NCBI RefSeq assembly: GCF_009857815.1
Contig: NZ_WVVW01000011.1
Location: 124,001-188,000, forward strand
Length of the DNA: 64,000 bases
Direction: 5' to 3'
DNA from: Pseudomaricurvus sp. HS19
Lineage (GTDB): Bacteria > Pseudomonadota > Gammaproteobacteria > Pseudomonadales > Cellvibrionaceae
Each line of letters begins with the position of its first letter. The stretch's first letter is position 1. A program made the translations under genes and the position numbers. Positions 20,765 through 32,598 of the stretch are shown here, piece by piece. Under the pieces are notes generated by a model. It was not told where the DNA came from, ran no database searches, and saw nothing but the letters and a program-made list of their open reading frames with translations.

Positions 20765-20887
20765 GTGGCGATTTTTTAAAAACTGTCCGACTCAACCGTA
20801 AACCTTTGGAATTCAGTAAGTTACTGGATGTTTTCAGCGGTCTTACCGCGTTGGGCAACAGTAGCGCTGTAATGGGAGAAAGACGTC

Positions 20888-21487
20888 ATGAGCAATGACG
20901 GAGTGAATAAAGGACGGCGCCGTTTCCTGACGGCAGCTACCTCCGTGGTAGGTGCTGCAGGTGCTGTGGGTGTGGCCGTTCCTTTTGTGGCTTCTTGGAA
21001 TCCAAGTGCCAAGGCGAAAGCCGCAGGCGCCCCTGTAAAAGCTAACCTTGCCAAGATCGAGCCGGGCCAGATGGTGGTCGTCGAGTGGCGAGGCAAGCCG
21101 GTCTACGTGGTGCGCCGCACGCCGGAGATCCTGGCTAACCTGCCAAAAATGAACGACAAGCTGCGCGATCCCGAGGCTCTGGAGCTACAGCAGCCGGAGT
21201 ACGTCAAGGGTATTGCCCGCAGTATTCCCGGTCATGAAGAGTTCCTGATCCTGCTGGGTCTGTGTACGCACCTGGGTTGTGCGCCGATGTTCCGCCCCGA
21301 AGTGGGTGCCGCGGATCTCGGTGGTGCCGAGTGGCTGGGAGGCTTCTTCTGTCCTTGTCACGGTTCCAAGTTCGACCTTGCCGGTCGCGTGCTGAAAGGC
21401 GTTCCCGCTCCGTTGAACCTTGAGGTTCCCCCGCATAAGTACGAAACCGACACCGTGGTTACCATCGGTGTGGATCAGGAGGCTTGA
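20888..21487 (+). CDS. petA: Ubiquinol-cytochrome c reductase Rieske iron-sulfur subunit
   Basis: Rieske subunit of the bc1 complex; its mobile head carries electrons from quinol at the Qo site to cytochrome c1. The 199 residues have a twin-arginine-type N terminus (GRRRFLTAATS) followed by the membrane anchor (about 18-38), and the 2Fe-2S ligands in CTHLGC and CPCHGS. The stop codon lies 2 nt before the cytochrome b/c1 gene, which has an AGGAGG site inside the end of petA. Confidence 0.96.
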   Translation: MSNDGVNKGRRRFLTAATSVVGAAGAVGVAVPFVASWNPSAKAKAAGAPVKANLAKIEPGQMVVVEWRGKPVYVVRRTPEILANLPKMNDKLRDPEALELQQPEYVKGIARSIPGHEEFLILLGLCTHLGCAPMFRPEVGAADLGGAEWLGGFFCPCHGSKFDLAGRVLKGVPAPLNLEVPPHKYETDTVVTIGVDQEA

Positions 21488-21489
21488 GC

Positions 21490-23712
21490 ATGAATTGGAT
21501 GACTAACCTGGTCAATTGGGTAGACGCTCGCCTGCCGATCGTGCGCACGTGGGAAACCCACATGAGCAAGTACTACGCGCCGAAGAACTTTAACTTCTGG
21601 TACTTCTTTGGTGTGCTCTCCATCCTGGTTCTGGTAAACCAGCTGCTGACCGGCATCTGGCTGACCATGAACTTTACCCCCAGCGCTGAAGAAGCGTTTG
21701 CGTCTGTTGAGTACATCATGCGCGACGTGGATTACGGCTGGCTGCTGCGTTACATGCACTCCACCGGGGCTTCGGCCTTCTTCGTGGTTGTCTACCTGCA
21801 CATGTTCCGCGGCCTGCTGTACGGCTCCTACAAGGCGCCCCGCGAGCTGGTGTGGATCTTCGGTATGACCATCTACCTGGCGCTGATGGCAGAAGCCTTC
21901 ATGGGCTACGTACTGCCCTGGGGTCAGATGTCCTACTGGGGCGCACAGGTGATCGTATCCCTGTTCGGTGCTATCCCGGTTGTGGGCGATGCGCTGGTTG
22001 AGTGGATCCGTGGTGACTTCCTGATTTCCGGTGCCACCCTGAACCGCTTCTTCTCCCTGCACGTGGTGGCCCTGCCTATCGTGATCCTGGCGCTGGTTGT
22101 GCTGCACATCCTGGCCCTGCACGAAGTGGGTTCCAACAACCCCGATGGTGTTGAGATCAAGAAGAACAAGGACGAAAACGGTATTCCTAAAGACGGCGTA
22201 CCTTTCCACCCGTTCTACACCGTGCACGACCTGGTGGGTATCTGCGTCTTCCTGTTCGTATTCTGTTTTGTCATCTTCTTCCTGCCGGAAATGGGTGGCT
22301 TCTTCCTTGAGTACGCCAACTTTGAAGAGGCTAACGGCCTGAAGACTCCGCCGCACATTGCGCCGGTCTGGTACTTCACCCCGTTCTACGCTGTGCTGCG
22401 TGCGGTGACTTTCGACCTGGGTCCATTGAGCTCCAAGTTCCTTGGCCTGGTGGGCATGGGTGGTGCGATTGCGATCCTGTTTGTCCTGCCCTGGCTGGAC
22501 AAGAGCCCGGTTAAGTCCATGCGTTACAAGGGCTTTATGCCACGCATATCGCTGATGGTGTTTGCAGCCATGTTCGTGGTGCTGGGTTACCTGGGTGTTA
22601 AGTCGCCAACTCCTGAGCGTACCATCCTGTCTCAGCTGGCAACCGTCTATTACTTTGCCTACTTCCTGCAGATGCCGATCTTCACTAATCCGCAGGGTAA
22701 CAGCAAAGGTCCTGTGAGCATTGTGATCTCGCTGTTGCTGGGCTTCTGGTTGTTCTACATCACCTTCTTCACCGCGGTGGAGTACCACTCAATAGTACTG
22801 ACTGGTTTCGGTGTGCTGCTGGCGCTGTTTGTTGCCGCCACTCCATGGCTGACTGCCAAAGACAGTGTTCAGCAAGAGCCAACCCGTACCCAGGCCAAGG
22901 GTCTGCCAGCGATGCTGGTATGGGGTGGTTTCCTGTTGTTCCTGGTGTTGACCATTGCGCCTATCAAGGCGGTAGCTGCAGGTGGTGCCTTTGAGTGTGG
23001 CGCTATCCCCTGTGATCACATGGAGCCGGACCTGAAGGACAAAGAGTCCCTGCAGCGCGGTGCCAAGTGGTTTGCCAACTACTGCATGGGTTGTCACTCG
23101 GCCAAGTTCTCCCGCTACGAGCGCGTAGCGGACGACCTGGGTATCCCCCATGACGTGATGATGGCGAACATGGTATTTGGCGATCAGAAAATCGGTGACC
23201 TGATGAAGATCCCGATGCAGCCGGCTGAATCCAAGGCCTGGTTCGGTGCTACCCCGCCGGACCTGACCCTGGTGGCCCGCTCCCGTTCGCCCGAGTGGCT
23301 CTACACCTACCTGCGTAACTTCTACAAGGATGACAGCCGTCCTACCGGGGTGAACAACAAGGTGTTCGACAAGGTGGCCATGCCGCACGTGATGCTGGAG
23401 CTGCAGGGTCTGCCTGAGTGTGCCCCGGGTCCTGTGCTGGATCACCACGGGCACATCAAGCGTGACACTGTTACCGGTGCCCCGATCGCCGATGCACCTT
23501 GTGGCAGCCTGAAGGTTGGCGCCGAGAAGGGCAGCATGAGCACTGAAGAGTTCGACGAGGCCGTCTATGACCTGGTGAACTTCCTCGAGTACGTGGCTGA
23601 GCCAATGGCCCTTGAGCGTGAGCGCCTGGGCATGTGGGTACTGCTGTTTATCGCGGTATTCTTCGTGTTTGTTTATCTGCTGAACCGCGAGTATTGGAGA
23701 GATATCCACTAA
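21490..23712 (+). CDS. Cytochrome b fused to cytochrome c1 (bc1 complex)
   Basis: One 740-residue reading frame encodes both remaining catalytic subunits of the bc1 complex. Residues about 1-400 are cytochrome b with heme-ligand histidine pairs at about 90/104 and 191/206, LPWGQMSYWGA, and a Qo motif PVWY (292-295). Two extra hydrophobic helices follow (about 409-430 and 436-455), then a signal-peptide-like segment (LVWGGFLLFLVLTIAPIKAVAA, about 476-497) and cytochrome c1 with CMGCH (532-536), the axial Met in KVAMPHV and a C-terminal anchor. In Pseudomonas petB and petC are separate; a single b/c1 precursor is known as FbcH in Bradyrhizobium, where it is cut after export. The extra helix pair would keep the c1 signal starting in the cytoplasm. 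Start ATG at 21490 has AGGAGG upstream. Confidence 0.93.
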   Translation: MNWMTNLVNWVDARLPIVRTWETHMSKYYAPKNFNFWYFFGVLSILVLVNQLLTGIWLTMNFTPSAEEAFASVEYIMRDVDYGWLLRYMHSTGASAFFVVVYLHMFRGLLYGSYKAPRELVWIFGMTIYLALMAEAFMGYVLPWGQMSYWGAQVIVSLFGAIPVVGDALVEWIRGDFLISGATLNRFFSLHVVALPIVILALVVLHILALHEVGSNNPDGVEIKKNKDENGIPKDGVPFHPFYTVHDLVGICVFLFVFCFVIFFLPEMGGFFLEYANFEEANGLKTPPHIAPVWYFTPFYAVLRAVTFDLGPLSSKFLGLVGMGGAIAILFVLPWLDKSPVKSMRYKGFMPRISLMVFAAMFVVLGYLGVKSPTPERTILSQLATVYYFAYFLQMPIFTNPQGNSKGPVSIVISLLLGFWLFYITFFTAVEYHSIVLTGFGVLLALFVAATPWLTAKDSVQQEPTRTQAKGLPAMLVWGGFLLFLVLTIAPIKAVAAGGAFECGAIPCDHMEPDLKDKESLQRGAKWFANYCMGCHSAKFSRYERVADDLGIPHDVMMANMVFGDQKIGDLMKIPMQPAESKAWFGATPPDLTLVARSRSPEWLYTYLRNFYKDDSRPTGVNNKVFDKVAMPHVMLELQGLPECAPGPVLDHHGHIKRDTVTGAPIADAPCGSLKVGAEKGSMSTEEFDEAVYDLVNFLEYVAEPMALERERLGMWVLLFIAVFFVFVYLLNREYWRDIH

Positions 23713-23733
23713 GACGCGGTACAACAGTTTTTC

Positions 23734-23771
23734 CGGGCGGGCTGCTTGTAAGGGCACCCCGCCCGTTTGTG
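23734..23771 (+). terminator. Hairpin with T-rich tail between cytochrome b/c1 gene and sspA
   Basis: CGGGCGGG (23734-23741) pairs with CCCGCCCG (23758-23765). After one C-C mismatch, TGC and GCA extend the stem, leaving an 8-nt loop. A T-rich run TTTGTGTTTT follows. Probably a terminator or attenuator before sspA. Confidence 0.5.
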
Positions 23772-23802
23772 TTTTAATTTTCCAGAGATTGAGGTGAGCC
23801 TA

Positions 23803-24435
23803 ATGGGCGTTGTGGCCAAGCGTTCTTCCATGACCTACTTTTCCGATGCTGCGGATCACTACAGCCACCGCGTGCGCATCGTATTGGCAGAGAAGGGTGT
23901 ATCTGTCGACATCATTGATGTGGACCCCAAAAACAAGCCTGAAGAGCTGGCTGAACTGAATCCCTACAATGCGCTGCCGACTCTGGTGGATCGTGATCTG
24001 TCGCTCTACGAAACCAAGGTGATGATGGAGTACCTGGACGAGCGCTTCCCGCACCCGCCCCTGCTGCCTGTCTACCCAGTTGCCCGCGCCCAGAGTCGTC
24101 TGTGGATGCATCGCATCGAGAAGGACTGGAGTCCGCTGGTGGATATCATTCTTGGTGGCAAGAACAAGGAAGCGGCCGCGAAAGCGCGCAAGGAGCTGAA
24201 GGACAGCCTGCTGACCATCGCCCCGATCTTCTCCGAGCTGCCTTTCTTTATGAGTGAAGAGTTCACCATCGTTGACTGCTGTCTGGCGCCGATCCTGTGG
24301 CGTCTGCAGGTGATGGAGATTGAACTGCCGAAAACCAAGCAGGCCAAGCCGCTGCAGGATTACATGGACCGTCTGTTTGCCCGTGAATCTTTCCAGGAAA
24401 GTCTCACTGAGATGGAAAAAGAGATGCGCCTCTAA
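23803..24435 (+). CDS. sspA: Stringent starvation protein A
   Basis: RNA-polymerase-associated protein with a glutathione-transferase fold, induced on starvation and influencing stress and virulence genes in relatives. The 210 residues show the thioredoxin-like N domain ([41 protein letters not shown]) and the helical C domain. As in other SspA proteins the catalytic glutathione residue is absent. The ATG at 23803 is preceded by GAGGTGAG; an earlier in-frame start at 23767 overlaps the terminator region. Confidence 0.95.
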   Translation: MGVVAKRSSMTYFSDAADHYSHRVRIVLAEKGVSVDIIDVDPKNKPEELAELNPYNALPTLVDRDLSLYETKVMMEYLDERFPHPPLLPVYPVARAQSRLWMHRIEKDWSPLVDIILGGKNKEAAAKARKELKDSLLTIAPIFSELPFFMSEEFTIVDCCLAPILWRLQVMEIELPKTKQAKPLQDYMDRLFARESFQESLTEMEKEMRL

Positions 24436-24476
24436 GGGCGCATCGCTGTTATGAGCCGAATCAGGGAGTACCGCCC

Positions 24477-24890
24477 ATGGGTATGACGTCCAGTCGCCCC
24501 TACATGATCCGCGCGTTGTATGAGTGGATCATCGACAACAACTGCACGCCCTACCTGTTGGTTGACGCTCACGCTCCCGGCGTGAAAGTGCCACTGCAGT
24601 ACGTGAATAAAGATGGCCAGATCGTTCTTAATATCGCCCCCAGTGCGGTAATGGGGCTGGTTATCGAAAATGGCTCAGTGGCTTTTAATGCCCGCTTTGG
24701 CGGTATTCCCACCGATATCTTTGTGCCCTGCAGTGGTGTGCTCGGAATCTACGCCCGGGAGAACGGCCAGGGTATGATTTTCGAGCCGGAACCACACCCG
24801 GATCCGGATCCAACCGACCCGGAAACCGACGGTTCTGAGCCAGAATCAAAATCGGGCGCCAAGCGCCCGAGTCTGAAAGTCGTTAAGTAA
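24477..24890 (+). CDS. sspB: ClpXP protease specificity-enhancing factor SspB
   Basis: Adaptor that delivers ssrA-tagged proteins to ClpXP. The 137 residues have the SspB fold (SRPYMIRALYEWIIDNNCTPYLLVD, VMGLVIENGSVAFNARFGG, VLGIYARENGQGM), an acidic Pro-rich linker and the C-terminal ClpX-binding tail (about RPSLKVVK). The start could be either of two close Met codons; CAGGGAG lies upstream. Usually cotranscribed with sspA, as the 41-nt gap suggests. Confidence 0.95.
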   Translation: MGMTSSRPYMIRALYEWIIDNNCTPYLLVDAHAPGVKVPLQYVNKDGQIVLNIAPSAVMGLVIENGSVAFNARFGGIPTDIFVPCSGVLGIYARENGQGMIFEPEPHPDPDPTDPETDGSEPESKSGAKRPSLKVVK

Positions 24891-24961
24891 AAAGCAGGAC
24901 GCTGCGCTTCCAGGTCGCTTCGCTACTAGGCACTAGGAAAAGCAGGGGGGTACAATCCTGC

Positions 24962-25038
24962 AGCTCCTAGCTCCTAGCTCCTAGCTCCTAGCTCCTAGCT
25001 CCTAGCTCCTAGCTCCTAGCTCCTAGCTCCTAGCTCCT
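24962..25038. repeat. Heptanucleotide tandem repeat, 11 exact copies of AGCTCCT
   Basis: Eleven identical 7-bp units fill 77 bp and end 1 nt before the stop codon of cysK, between the convergent genes sspB and cysK. Two decayed CTAG-containing units with 7-bp period are visible at about 24923-24936. Because 7 is not a multiple of 3 and CTAG is palindromic, every frame on both strands meets TAG stops within the array. Confidence 0.97.
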
Positions 25039-25039
25039 T

Positions 25040-26008
25040 TTACTGCTGCAACTCCTTCTCGCCAAACTCCCCGGCAAACAGCGGGCTGGAGAGATAGCGT
25101 TCGCCGGAGTCTGGCAGGATCACCACAATATTCTTACCGGCGTTTTCCGGCAGTTCAGCCTGGCGCAGTGCGGCGCACATGGCGGCACCGCTGGAGATGC
25201 CGGCCAGAATACCTTCTTCCCGCATCAGTCGGTGCGCCATGGCCATGGCCTCTTCATTGCCAATCTGTTCGGTGCCATCGATGATGGAGAGGTCCAGATT
25301 TTTGGGCACAAAGCCGGCACCGATACCCTGAATCTTGTGGGGGCTGTGGGTCAGTTCCTCACCGGCCAGGGTCTGGCGAATCAGCGGTGAAGACTCGGGT
25401 TCAACCGCTACCACCTTCACATTCAGCCCGGCGCTCTGCTTCAGGTAGCGACCGGTGCCGGAGATGGTACCGCCGGTACCGACGCCTGCCACCAGCACAT
25501 CCACCTTGCCGTCCAGGTCCTTGTAGATCTCCGGGCCGGTGGTCTTTTCATGGATGGCCGGGTTGGCGGGGTTTTCAAACTGGCGTGGCATGAAGGTGTT
25601 GTCCGGGTCGGCCGCCACCAGCTCTTCCGCTTTGGCAATGGCCGCCTTGATGCCCAGTTCACCGGGGGTCAGTTCGAGGTTGGCACCCAGCGCCTTGATC
25701 AGCTGGCGACGCTCCAGGCTCATGGTGCTGGGCATGGTCAGGGTCAGCTTGTAGCCGCGGGCGGCACAGACGAAAGCCAGGGCGATACCGGTATTACCGC
25801 TGGTGGGTTCCACCACTTTCATGCCGGGCTTCAGCAGGCCGCGCTGCTCGGCGTCCCAGATCATGTTGGCGCCGATACGGCACTTGACGGAGAAGGCGGG
25901 ATTGCGGGATTCCAGCTTGGCGTAGACGTTCTTGTCGGTCAGGTGGCGAACCCGGACCAGTGGCGTGTTGCCGATGCTCTCGGCATTGTCCTCAAATACG
26001 TGTGACAT
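25040..26008 (-). CDS. cysK: Cysteine synthase A (O-acetylserine sulfhydrylase)
   Basis: PLP enzyme making cysteine from O-acetylserine and sulfide. The 322 residues include [11 protein letters not shown], the PLP lysine in [12 protein letters not shown], substrate loop [12 protein letters not shown], phosphate-binding [15 protein letters not shown] and the C-terminal [14 protein letters not shown]. The Met of MSHVFEDN is chosen; AAGGAG lies upstream of it, while an ORF extension to 26200 has no family similarity. The stop codon abuts the heptamer repeat. Confidence 0.95.
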   Translation of the reverse strand: MSHVFEDNAESIGNTPLVRVRHLTDKNVYAKLESRNPAFSVKCRIGANMIWDAEQRGLLKPGMKVVEPTSGNTGIALAFVCAARGYKLTLTMPSTMSLERRQLIKALGANLELTPGELGIKAAIAKAEELVAADPDNTFMPRQFENPANPAIHEKTTGPEIYKDLDGKVDVLVAGVGTGGTISGTGRYLKQSAGLNVKVVAVEPESSPLIRQTLAGEELTHSPHKIQGIGAGFVPKNLDLSIIDGTEQIGNEEAMAMAHRLMREEGILAGISSGAAMCAALRQAELPENAGKNIVVILPDSGERYLSSPLFAGEFGEKELQQ

Positions 26009-26109
26009 GGGGGCTCCTTGCGGGGTTAATGGTGCGCAACCCGGTAATTGTAGCGCCTGAAGCAGACGCGGGTGAAACCTTGTGTGCTTATGCCCCCGAA
26101 GAGGGCAGT

Positions 26110-27162
26110 CTACTGCAGGGAGAGGGCCAGCTTCTGGGAGGCGGGTGCGAGACTGAAAGTGCCGCTCAGGTTGAGGGTGAGGTCCATCAGTTCGTCCCAA
26201 GGGTCGGCATCGCGCAGTCCTTTGATGGATTTGTCGATGGCGTTGGCCTTGCGCAGCAGGGTGTTGAGCTGGGGCAGTCGCAGCCGTTGCAGGGCGCCGC
26301 GCACCAGTGGCTTGCGCTTGTCCCAGACGCCCTGTGACTGGGCGGCGCGATCAAAGGGCTGGCCCTGCTGTTGCTGCAGCAGGATCTGGTTGAGGGTGCG
26401 GATCTCCCGCGCCAGTGCCCACAGGATCACGGTGGCGTCGGTGCCTTCGCCGCGCAGCCCCTGCAAGGTGCGCACGGCGCCGCGTGCGTCGCCGTGCAGG
26501 GCGCGATCAATCAGGGAGAAAACGTCGTAACGGGCGCTGTCGGCGACGCTGCCGGCAACGGTTTCGGCGGTGATGAAATTGTCCGTGGCCAACAGCTTGA
26601 GCTTTTCAATCTCCTGCACCGCGGCCAGCAGGTTACCTTCGGTACGCGCAGCCAGCAGTTCTACGGCGTGGCGGTCGGCGCGCAGGCCGGCCTGTTGGAT
26701 ACGCTGCTCTATCCAGCGCGGCAGTTGGGGGCCGGCGATGGGCCATATCTGCACCACGTCACCGCAACTCTCGATGGCCTTGAACCACTTGCTGCGCTGG
26801 GCACTGCCGTCCAGTTTGGGGGTCACCACCAGCAGCAGGTTGTCTTCCGAGGGGTTGCTGCAGTATTCCAGCAGCGCCTTGCTGCCCTTGTCACCGGGCT
26901 TGCCGTTGTCGATGCGCAGTTCCAGGATTTTGCGTTCCGCAAACAGGGACAGGCTGTTGGCAGCGGTGAGCAGGCCTTCCCAGTCAAAACCGGCGTCAGC
27001 GTGATAGAGCTCGCGTTCGCTGAAACCGTTGGCGCGGGCCTGCTGCCGGATCTGGTCACAGGTTTCCTGGGCCAGCAGCGGCTCGTCGCCACACACCAGG
27101 TAGACTGGTGCCAGTTGGCGCTTCAGCGCGGCGGCCAGCTGGTCAGGGCGCAGCTTGGCCAT
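26110..27162 (-). CDS. holA: DNA polymerase III delta subunit
   Basis: Clamp-loader subunit that opens the beta clamp. The 350 residues show the HolA pattern: [60 protein letters not shown] and the C-terminal helical collar region. The ATG at 27162 makes a 20-nt overlap with lptE, consistent with coupling in leuS-lptE-holA; a longer start at 27195 is less likely. Confidence 0.94.
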   Translation of the reverse strand: MAKLRPDQLAAALKRQLAPVYLVCGDEPLLAQETCDQIRQQARANGFSERELYHADAGFDWEGLLTAANSLSLFAERKILELRIDNGKPGDKGSKALLEYCSNPSEDNLLLVVTPKLDGSAQRSKWFKAIESCGDVVQIWPIAGPQLPRWIEQRIQQAGLRADRHAVELLAARTEGNLLAAVQEIEKLKLLATDNFITAETVAGSVADSARYDVFSLIDRALHGDARGAVRTLQGLRGEGTDATVILWALAREIRTLNQILLQQQQGQPFDRAAQSQGVWDKRKPLVRGALQRLRLPQLNTLLRKANAIDKSIKGLRDADPWDELMDLTLNLSGTFSLAPASQKLALSLQ

Positions 27163-27679
27163 CGTCGCCTGCTGCTGCAGTGGCCTGGCTGACAAATTGC
27201 AGCCGGCGGATAATCTGCTGGATCAGGTTGGCGCGCAGCTCGCGCTCAATCAGTTTCTCCTCTTCGGCGATGGCCACCACGGCGTTGCGATCGAAGTTGT
27301 AGGAGCGCAGCGCCATGGCTTCAGAGGTGGGGGCCAGCACCGTGCCGGCGCGGTCGGTGAGCAGGTAGTTCACACTCAGTGTCAGCTCATACTCCGAAGC
27401 CAGTGCCTCGTTGCCCACTGACACCACGCGACGATCACGCCGTTCCTTGCTCAGGCGAATCTGGTACTGGGCGCTGCCGGCGTCCTGACTGACGCTGACG
27501 TCGCTGGCTGTCAGTGCCCGGCGTAGTTCCGAGGCGAGTTCGCCGTGCTGGTTGTCAGCCTTGACGTAAACGCTGTCGATGGCCAGTTCTGCGGTGGTGC
27601 TGCCGCGCAGGTGCCAGCCACAGGCGCTCAGCAGGCTGGTGACCAGCAGCAGGCAGGTGGCGGCGATCAGCTGTTTCAT
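27143..27679 (-). CDS. lptE: LPS-assembly lipoprotein LptE
   Basis: Outer-membrane lipoprotein plug of the LptD translocon. The 178 residues begin with a lipoprotein signal peptide ending in the lipobox LLSAC (Cys20) followed by GWHLRG, the usual LptE start. The middle YQIRLSKERRDRRVVSVG and the C-terminal helical stretch with LRANLIQQIIRRL fit the family. It lies between leuS and holA, the order seen in E. coli. Confidence 0.94.
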   Translation of the reverse strand: MKQLIAATCLLLVTSLLSACGWHLRGSTTAELAIDSVYVKADNQHGELASELRRALTASDVSVSQDAGSAQYQIRLSKERRDRRVVSVGNEALASEYELTLSVNYLLTDRAGTVLAPTSEAMALRSYNFDRNAVVAIAEEEKLIERELRANLIQQIIRRLQFVSQATAAAGDDGQAAP

Positions 27680-27719
27680 AGAGTGTCCCTAAATTCCGCT
27701 GGGTAGAGTGGGTTGGCCG

Positions 27720-30383
<2,664 letters not shown>

Positions 30384-30422
30384 CTAATCTGGCTGCCGGG
30401 CCCGGGGCCCGCAAAGCCGCAC

Positions 30423-30428
30423 ATTATA
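30423..30428 (-). promoter_or_regulatory. Possible -10 element of leuS
   Basis: Perfect TATAAT read on the minus strand, about 90 bp before the leuS start. No good -35 hexamer was found 16-18 bp upstream, so the assignment is tentative. Confidence 0.35.
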
Positions 30429-30549
30429 GGGGTTGCGCCGCGAGAAAGCGATGCGCCCACCGGTCGCGACGTTTGCCGGGACGGTGTCGCCGGTGGCACT
30501 ATGTGGGGCATTCGGGATGACTTATTTACGTGCCAGGAAGCCAGTCAAC

Positions 30550-31323
30550 GTGCAGCTACACTATCTCCTTAAAACCCTGATTCTGCCGCCGGCATCCCTG
30601 TTTCTGCTGGCGCTCGCTGGCCTGCTGCTGTTGTGGCGCTGGCGCCGCCTGGGGGTAACCCTGCTGGCAGGTTCGTTGCTGGGCCTGTGGCTGCTGGCCA
30701 CACCGCAGTTTTCCGGTTTTTTGCTGCGCCAGCTGTGGGATCAGTACCCGCCACTGGCGCAGGCCGGTGTGGATGAAGCGGGTGGCGCCCGGGCGATTGT
30801 GGTACTGGGGGGCGGGCAGAGAAACAGCGCCGGGGAGTTTGGCGGAGCCCCCACCATCAAGGCGATCTCGCTGGAGCGCCTGCGTTACGGGGCGTGGTTG
30901 CAGCGCCGCAGCGGGTTGCCGCTGCTGGTGACCGGCGGTCGGGTTTACAGCGCCATGGCCGAGAGCGAAGCGCAGATGATGGCGGCCATTGTGCAGCAGG
31001 AGTGGGGCGGTGGTGAGGTGTGGCAGGAAGATGGCAGCCGCACCACCTGGGAAAATGCTGCTAACGCGGCAACCTTGCTGCGGGCAAGGGGTATCAGCCA
31101 CATCCTGCTGGTGACCCATAGCTGGCATATGCCGCGGGCGGCGTGGTCCTTTCGCCAGCAGGGGCTGGAGGTGATCCCGGCGGGAGTGGGTTATCCCGGC
31201 GTGGACAGCGCTTCTCTCAACCCGTGGCTGGAGTGGCTGCCCAGCGCCTCCGCGTTGACCAACAGTTATTATGCGTGCCATGAGTGGCTGGGATTGCTCA
31301 CCTACCGTTGGCAGCATGGTTAG
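30550..31323 (+). CDS. ElyC/SanA/YdcF-family (DUF218) envelope protein
   Basis: About 257 residues. Two N-terminal hydrophobic helices (ILPPASLFLLALAGLLLLW and LLAGSLLGLWLLATPQFSGFLL) precede a DUF218 domain beginning IVVLGGGQRNSAGEFGG and including LLVTGGRVYS, ESEAQMMA, SRTTWENAANAATLL and LLVTHSWHMPRA. The architecture resembles E. coli ElyC, which affects peptidoglycan and lipid-carrier metabolism; the exact role here is unknown. A GTG at 30550 with AGGAAG upstream is preferred; ATG at 30517 is the alternative. Confidence 0.82.
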   Translation: MQLHYLLKTLILPPASLFLLALAGLLLLWRWRRLGVTLLAGSLLGLWLLATPQFSGFLLRQLWDQYPPLAQAGVDEAGGARAIVVLGGGQRNSAGEFGGAPTIKAISLERLRYGAWLQRRSGLPLLVTGGRVYSAMAESEAQMMAAIVQQEWGGGEVWQEDGSRTTWENAANAATLLRARGISHILLVTHSWHMPRAAWSFRQQGLEVIPAGVGYPGVDSASLNPWLEWLPSASALTNSYYACHEWLGLLTYRWQHG

Positions 31324-31517
31324 ACTGCCCTCTATTGGTGCGCGAAAGGTGTTTGGTGCCCAACCTTTGTCCGGTTTGCCGGTAAGCTAATGGTGTCGGG
31401 CCTGTGACGCAGGCTCGCCACTGCCATATCGGAGGGCAGGGCCGGAGTTTGGGGTTGCTGGCACGGGCTTTGCTGAGGGGCTTCTGGGAGAGTGACAACA
31501 GAGGTAGCAAAGCGTTG

Positions 31518-32420
31518 ATGGAAGCAAAGGCTGTGGTCGAAAATCACGAAAAATTACAGCTGGAGGCCATGACCCGAACCTATCGGGAGCGGCGTTCGGT
31601 ACTGGTGCTGATGCGACAGCTCAATCGCCTGATCAGTGCTATTCAGCGACACCGGGGCGTGAGTCTTGCTCACCTGGCCGGTGACGGCCTGTTTATGGAA
31701 GATGTGCACCAGGTGCAGGCTCAGGTGGCCAAGCGCCTGTTGGTGCTGCGCAGCAGTGTCGACGACTTCGAAGCCCTGGTATCCACCCGGGAGCAGCAGA
31801 ACATCCAGCACGGCTGGAATACCGTCACCCACGACTGGGAAGGGGACGCGCTGCTGGAAAACTTTGAATACCACTCCTTCCTCATTGATCAGTTGTTGCA
31901 ACTGGATGTGGCCCTGGGGCGTCGTCTGGAGGAGCCCCTGCAGGTGGCTGCCGGTCTGCTGCAGCAGGAGCTGTATAAGGAGGATGACATCCTGCCGCTG
32001 GTCTGTCGTCGTATGCCGGAGCAGATCGAACAGCTGGCCCGCATCCGGGGTCTGGCCACCCACGCGGCGGTGGTGAACGAGTGTGATGGCGAGCATGACA
32101 AGAAGCTGCAGTACTGGCTGCAGTGTGCCGAACGCCAGAATCGCGAACTGATGCAGCAGATCGACACCCTCGAGGGCAACCTGAAAAGCAACTGGCGCAC
32201 CCTGACCGAACTCAGGAACTATGAGCTGAAGCTGGCGTTTTTCCTCAATACCATCAAGAAGGACATTCTGCATGGCGACTGCCGCAAGGCCGACGCACGC
32301 CAGCTGTTTACCCTGGGCTCGGAGATTATTGAGGCCTATGTAGAGGCAGTGGATGGTGGTATTACCCTGCTGCATGTGCGACTGGAGGATGAGCTGGAAT
32401 CCTGGCTCACTCAACTCTGA
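31518..32420 (+). CDS. NIT-like helical sensory protein without output domain
   Basis: A 300-residue, all-helical, soluble protein. The segment LNRLISAIQRHRGVSLAHLAG followed by DVHQVQAQVAKRLLVL resembles the first helices of nitrate/nitrite-sensing (NIT) domains, and EQLARIRGLATHAAVV resembles their second half. NIT domains normally sit in front of histidine kinase, chemotaxis or ANTAR output domains; none is present here. No membrane helix. The ATG at 31518 has a GAGGT site 12 nt upstream; a GTG at 31404 would add 38 residues. Function unknown; NIT membership is a tentative reading. Confidence 0.6.
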   Translation: MEAKAVVENHEKLQLEAMTRTYRERRSVLVLMRQLNRLISAIQRHRGVSLAHLAGDGLFMEDVHQVQAQVAKRLLVLRSSVDDFEALVSTREQQNIQHGWNTVTHDWEGDALLENFEYHSFLIDQLLQLDVALGRRLEEPLQVAAGLLQQELYKEDDILPLVCRRMPEQIEQLARIRGLATHAAVVNECDGEHDKKLQYWLQCAERQNRELMQQIDTLEGNLKSNWRTLTELRNYELKLAFFLNTIKKDILHGDCRKADARQLFTLGSEIIEAYVEAVDGGITLLHVRLEDELESWLTQL

Positions 32421-32496
32421 CCTATGCAGTGGTGGCGCTTGGCTTGTGAGTGGTTGCAAACTCTGGAGAAGGCTCTGGCGTTGAAAGTTGCGCCTG

Positions 32497-32505
32497 TGCT
32501 AGAAT
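32497..32505 (+). promoter_or_regulatory. Possible extended -10 promoter for the 32599 gene
   Basis: TGCTAGAAT fits an extended -10 element (TGnTAnAAT). No -35 is evident. An AT-rich leader with two copies of CGATAATAA (from about 32539 and 32566) lies between it and the gene. Confidence 0.35.
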
Positions 32506-32598
32506 CGCCCGGCGCTCACCGGTGCCTTGCTGGTGGCGCGATAATAATAACGAAACAATCGCAAACGATAATAAAAATAACGCTGTAGTTTAGTATCC

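Noticed and set aside
24962-25038. The heptamer array as a CRISPR or attachment site
   Set aside because: Units are contiguous without spacers, no cas, integrase or tRNA gene is near.
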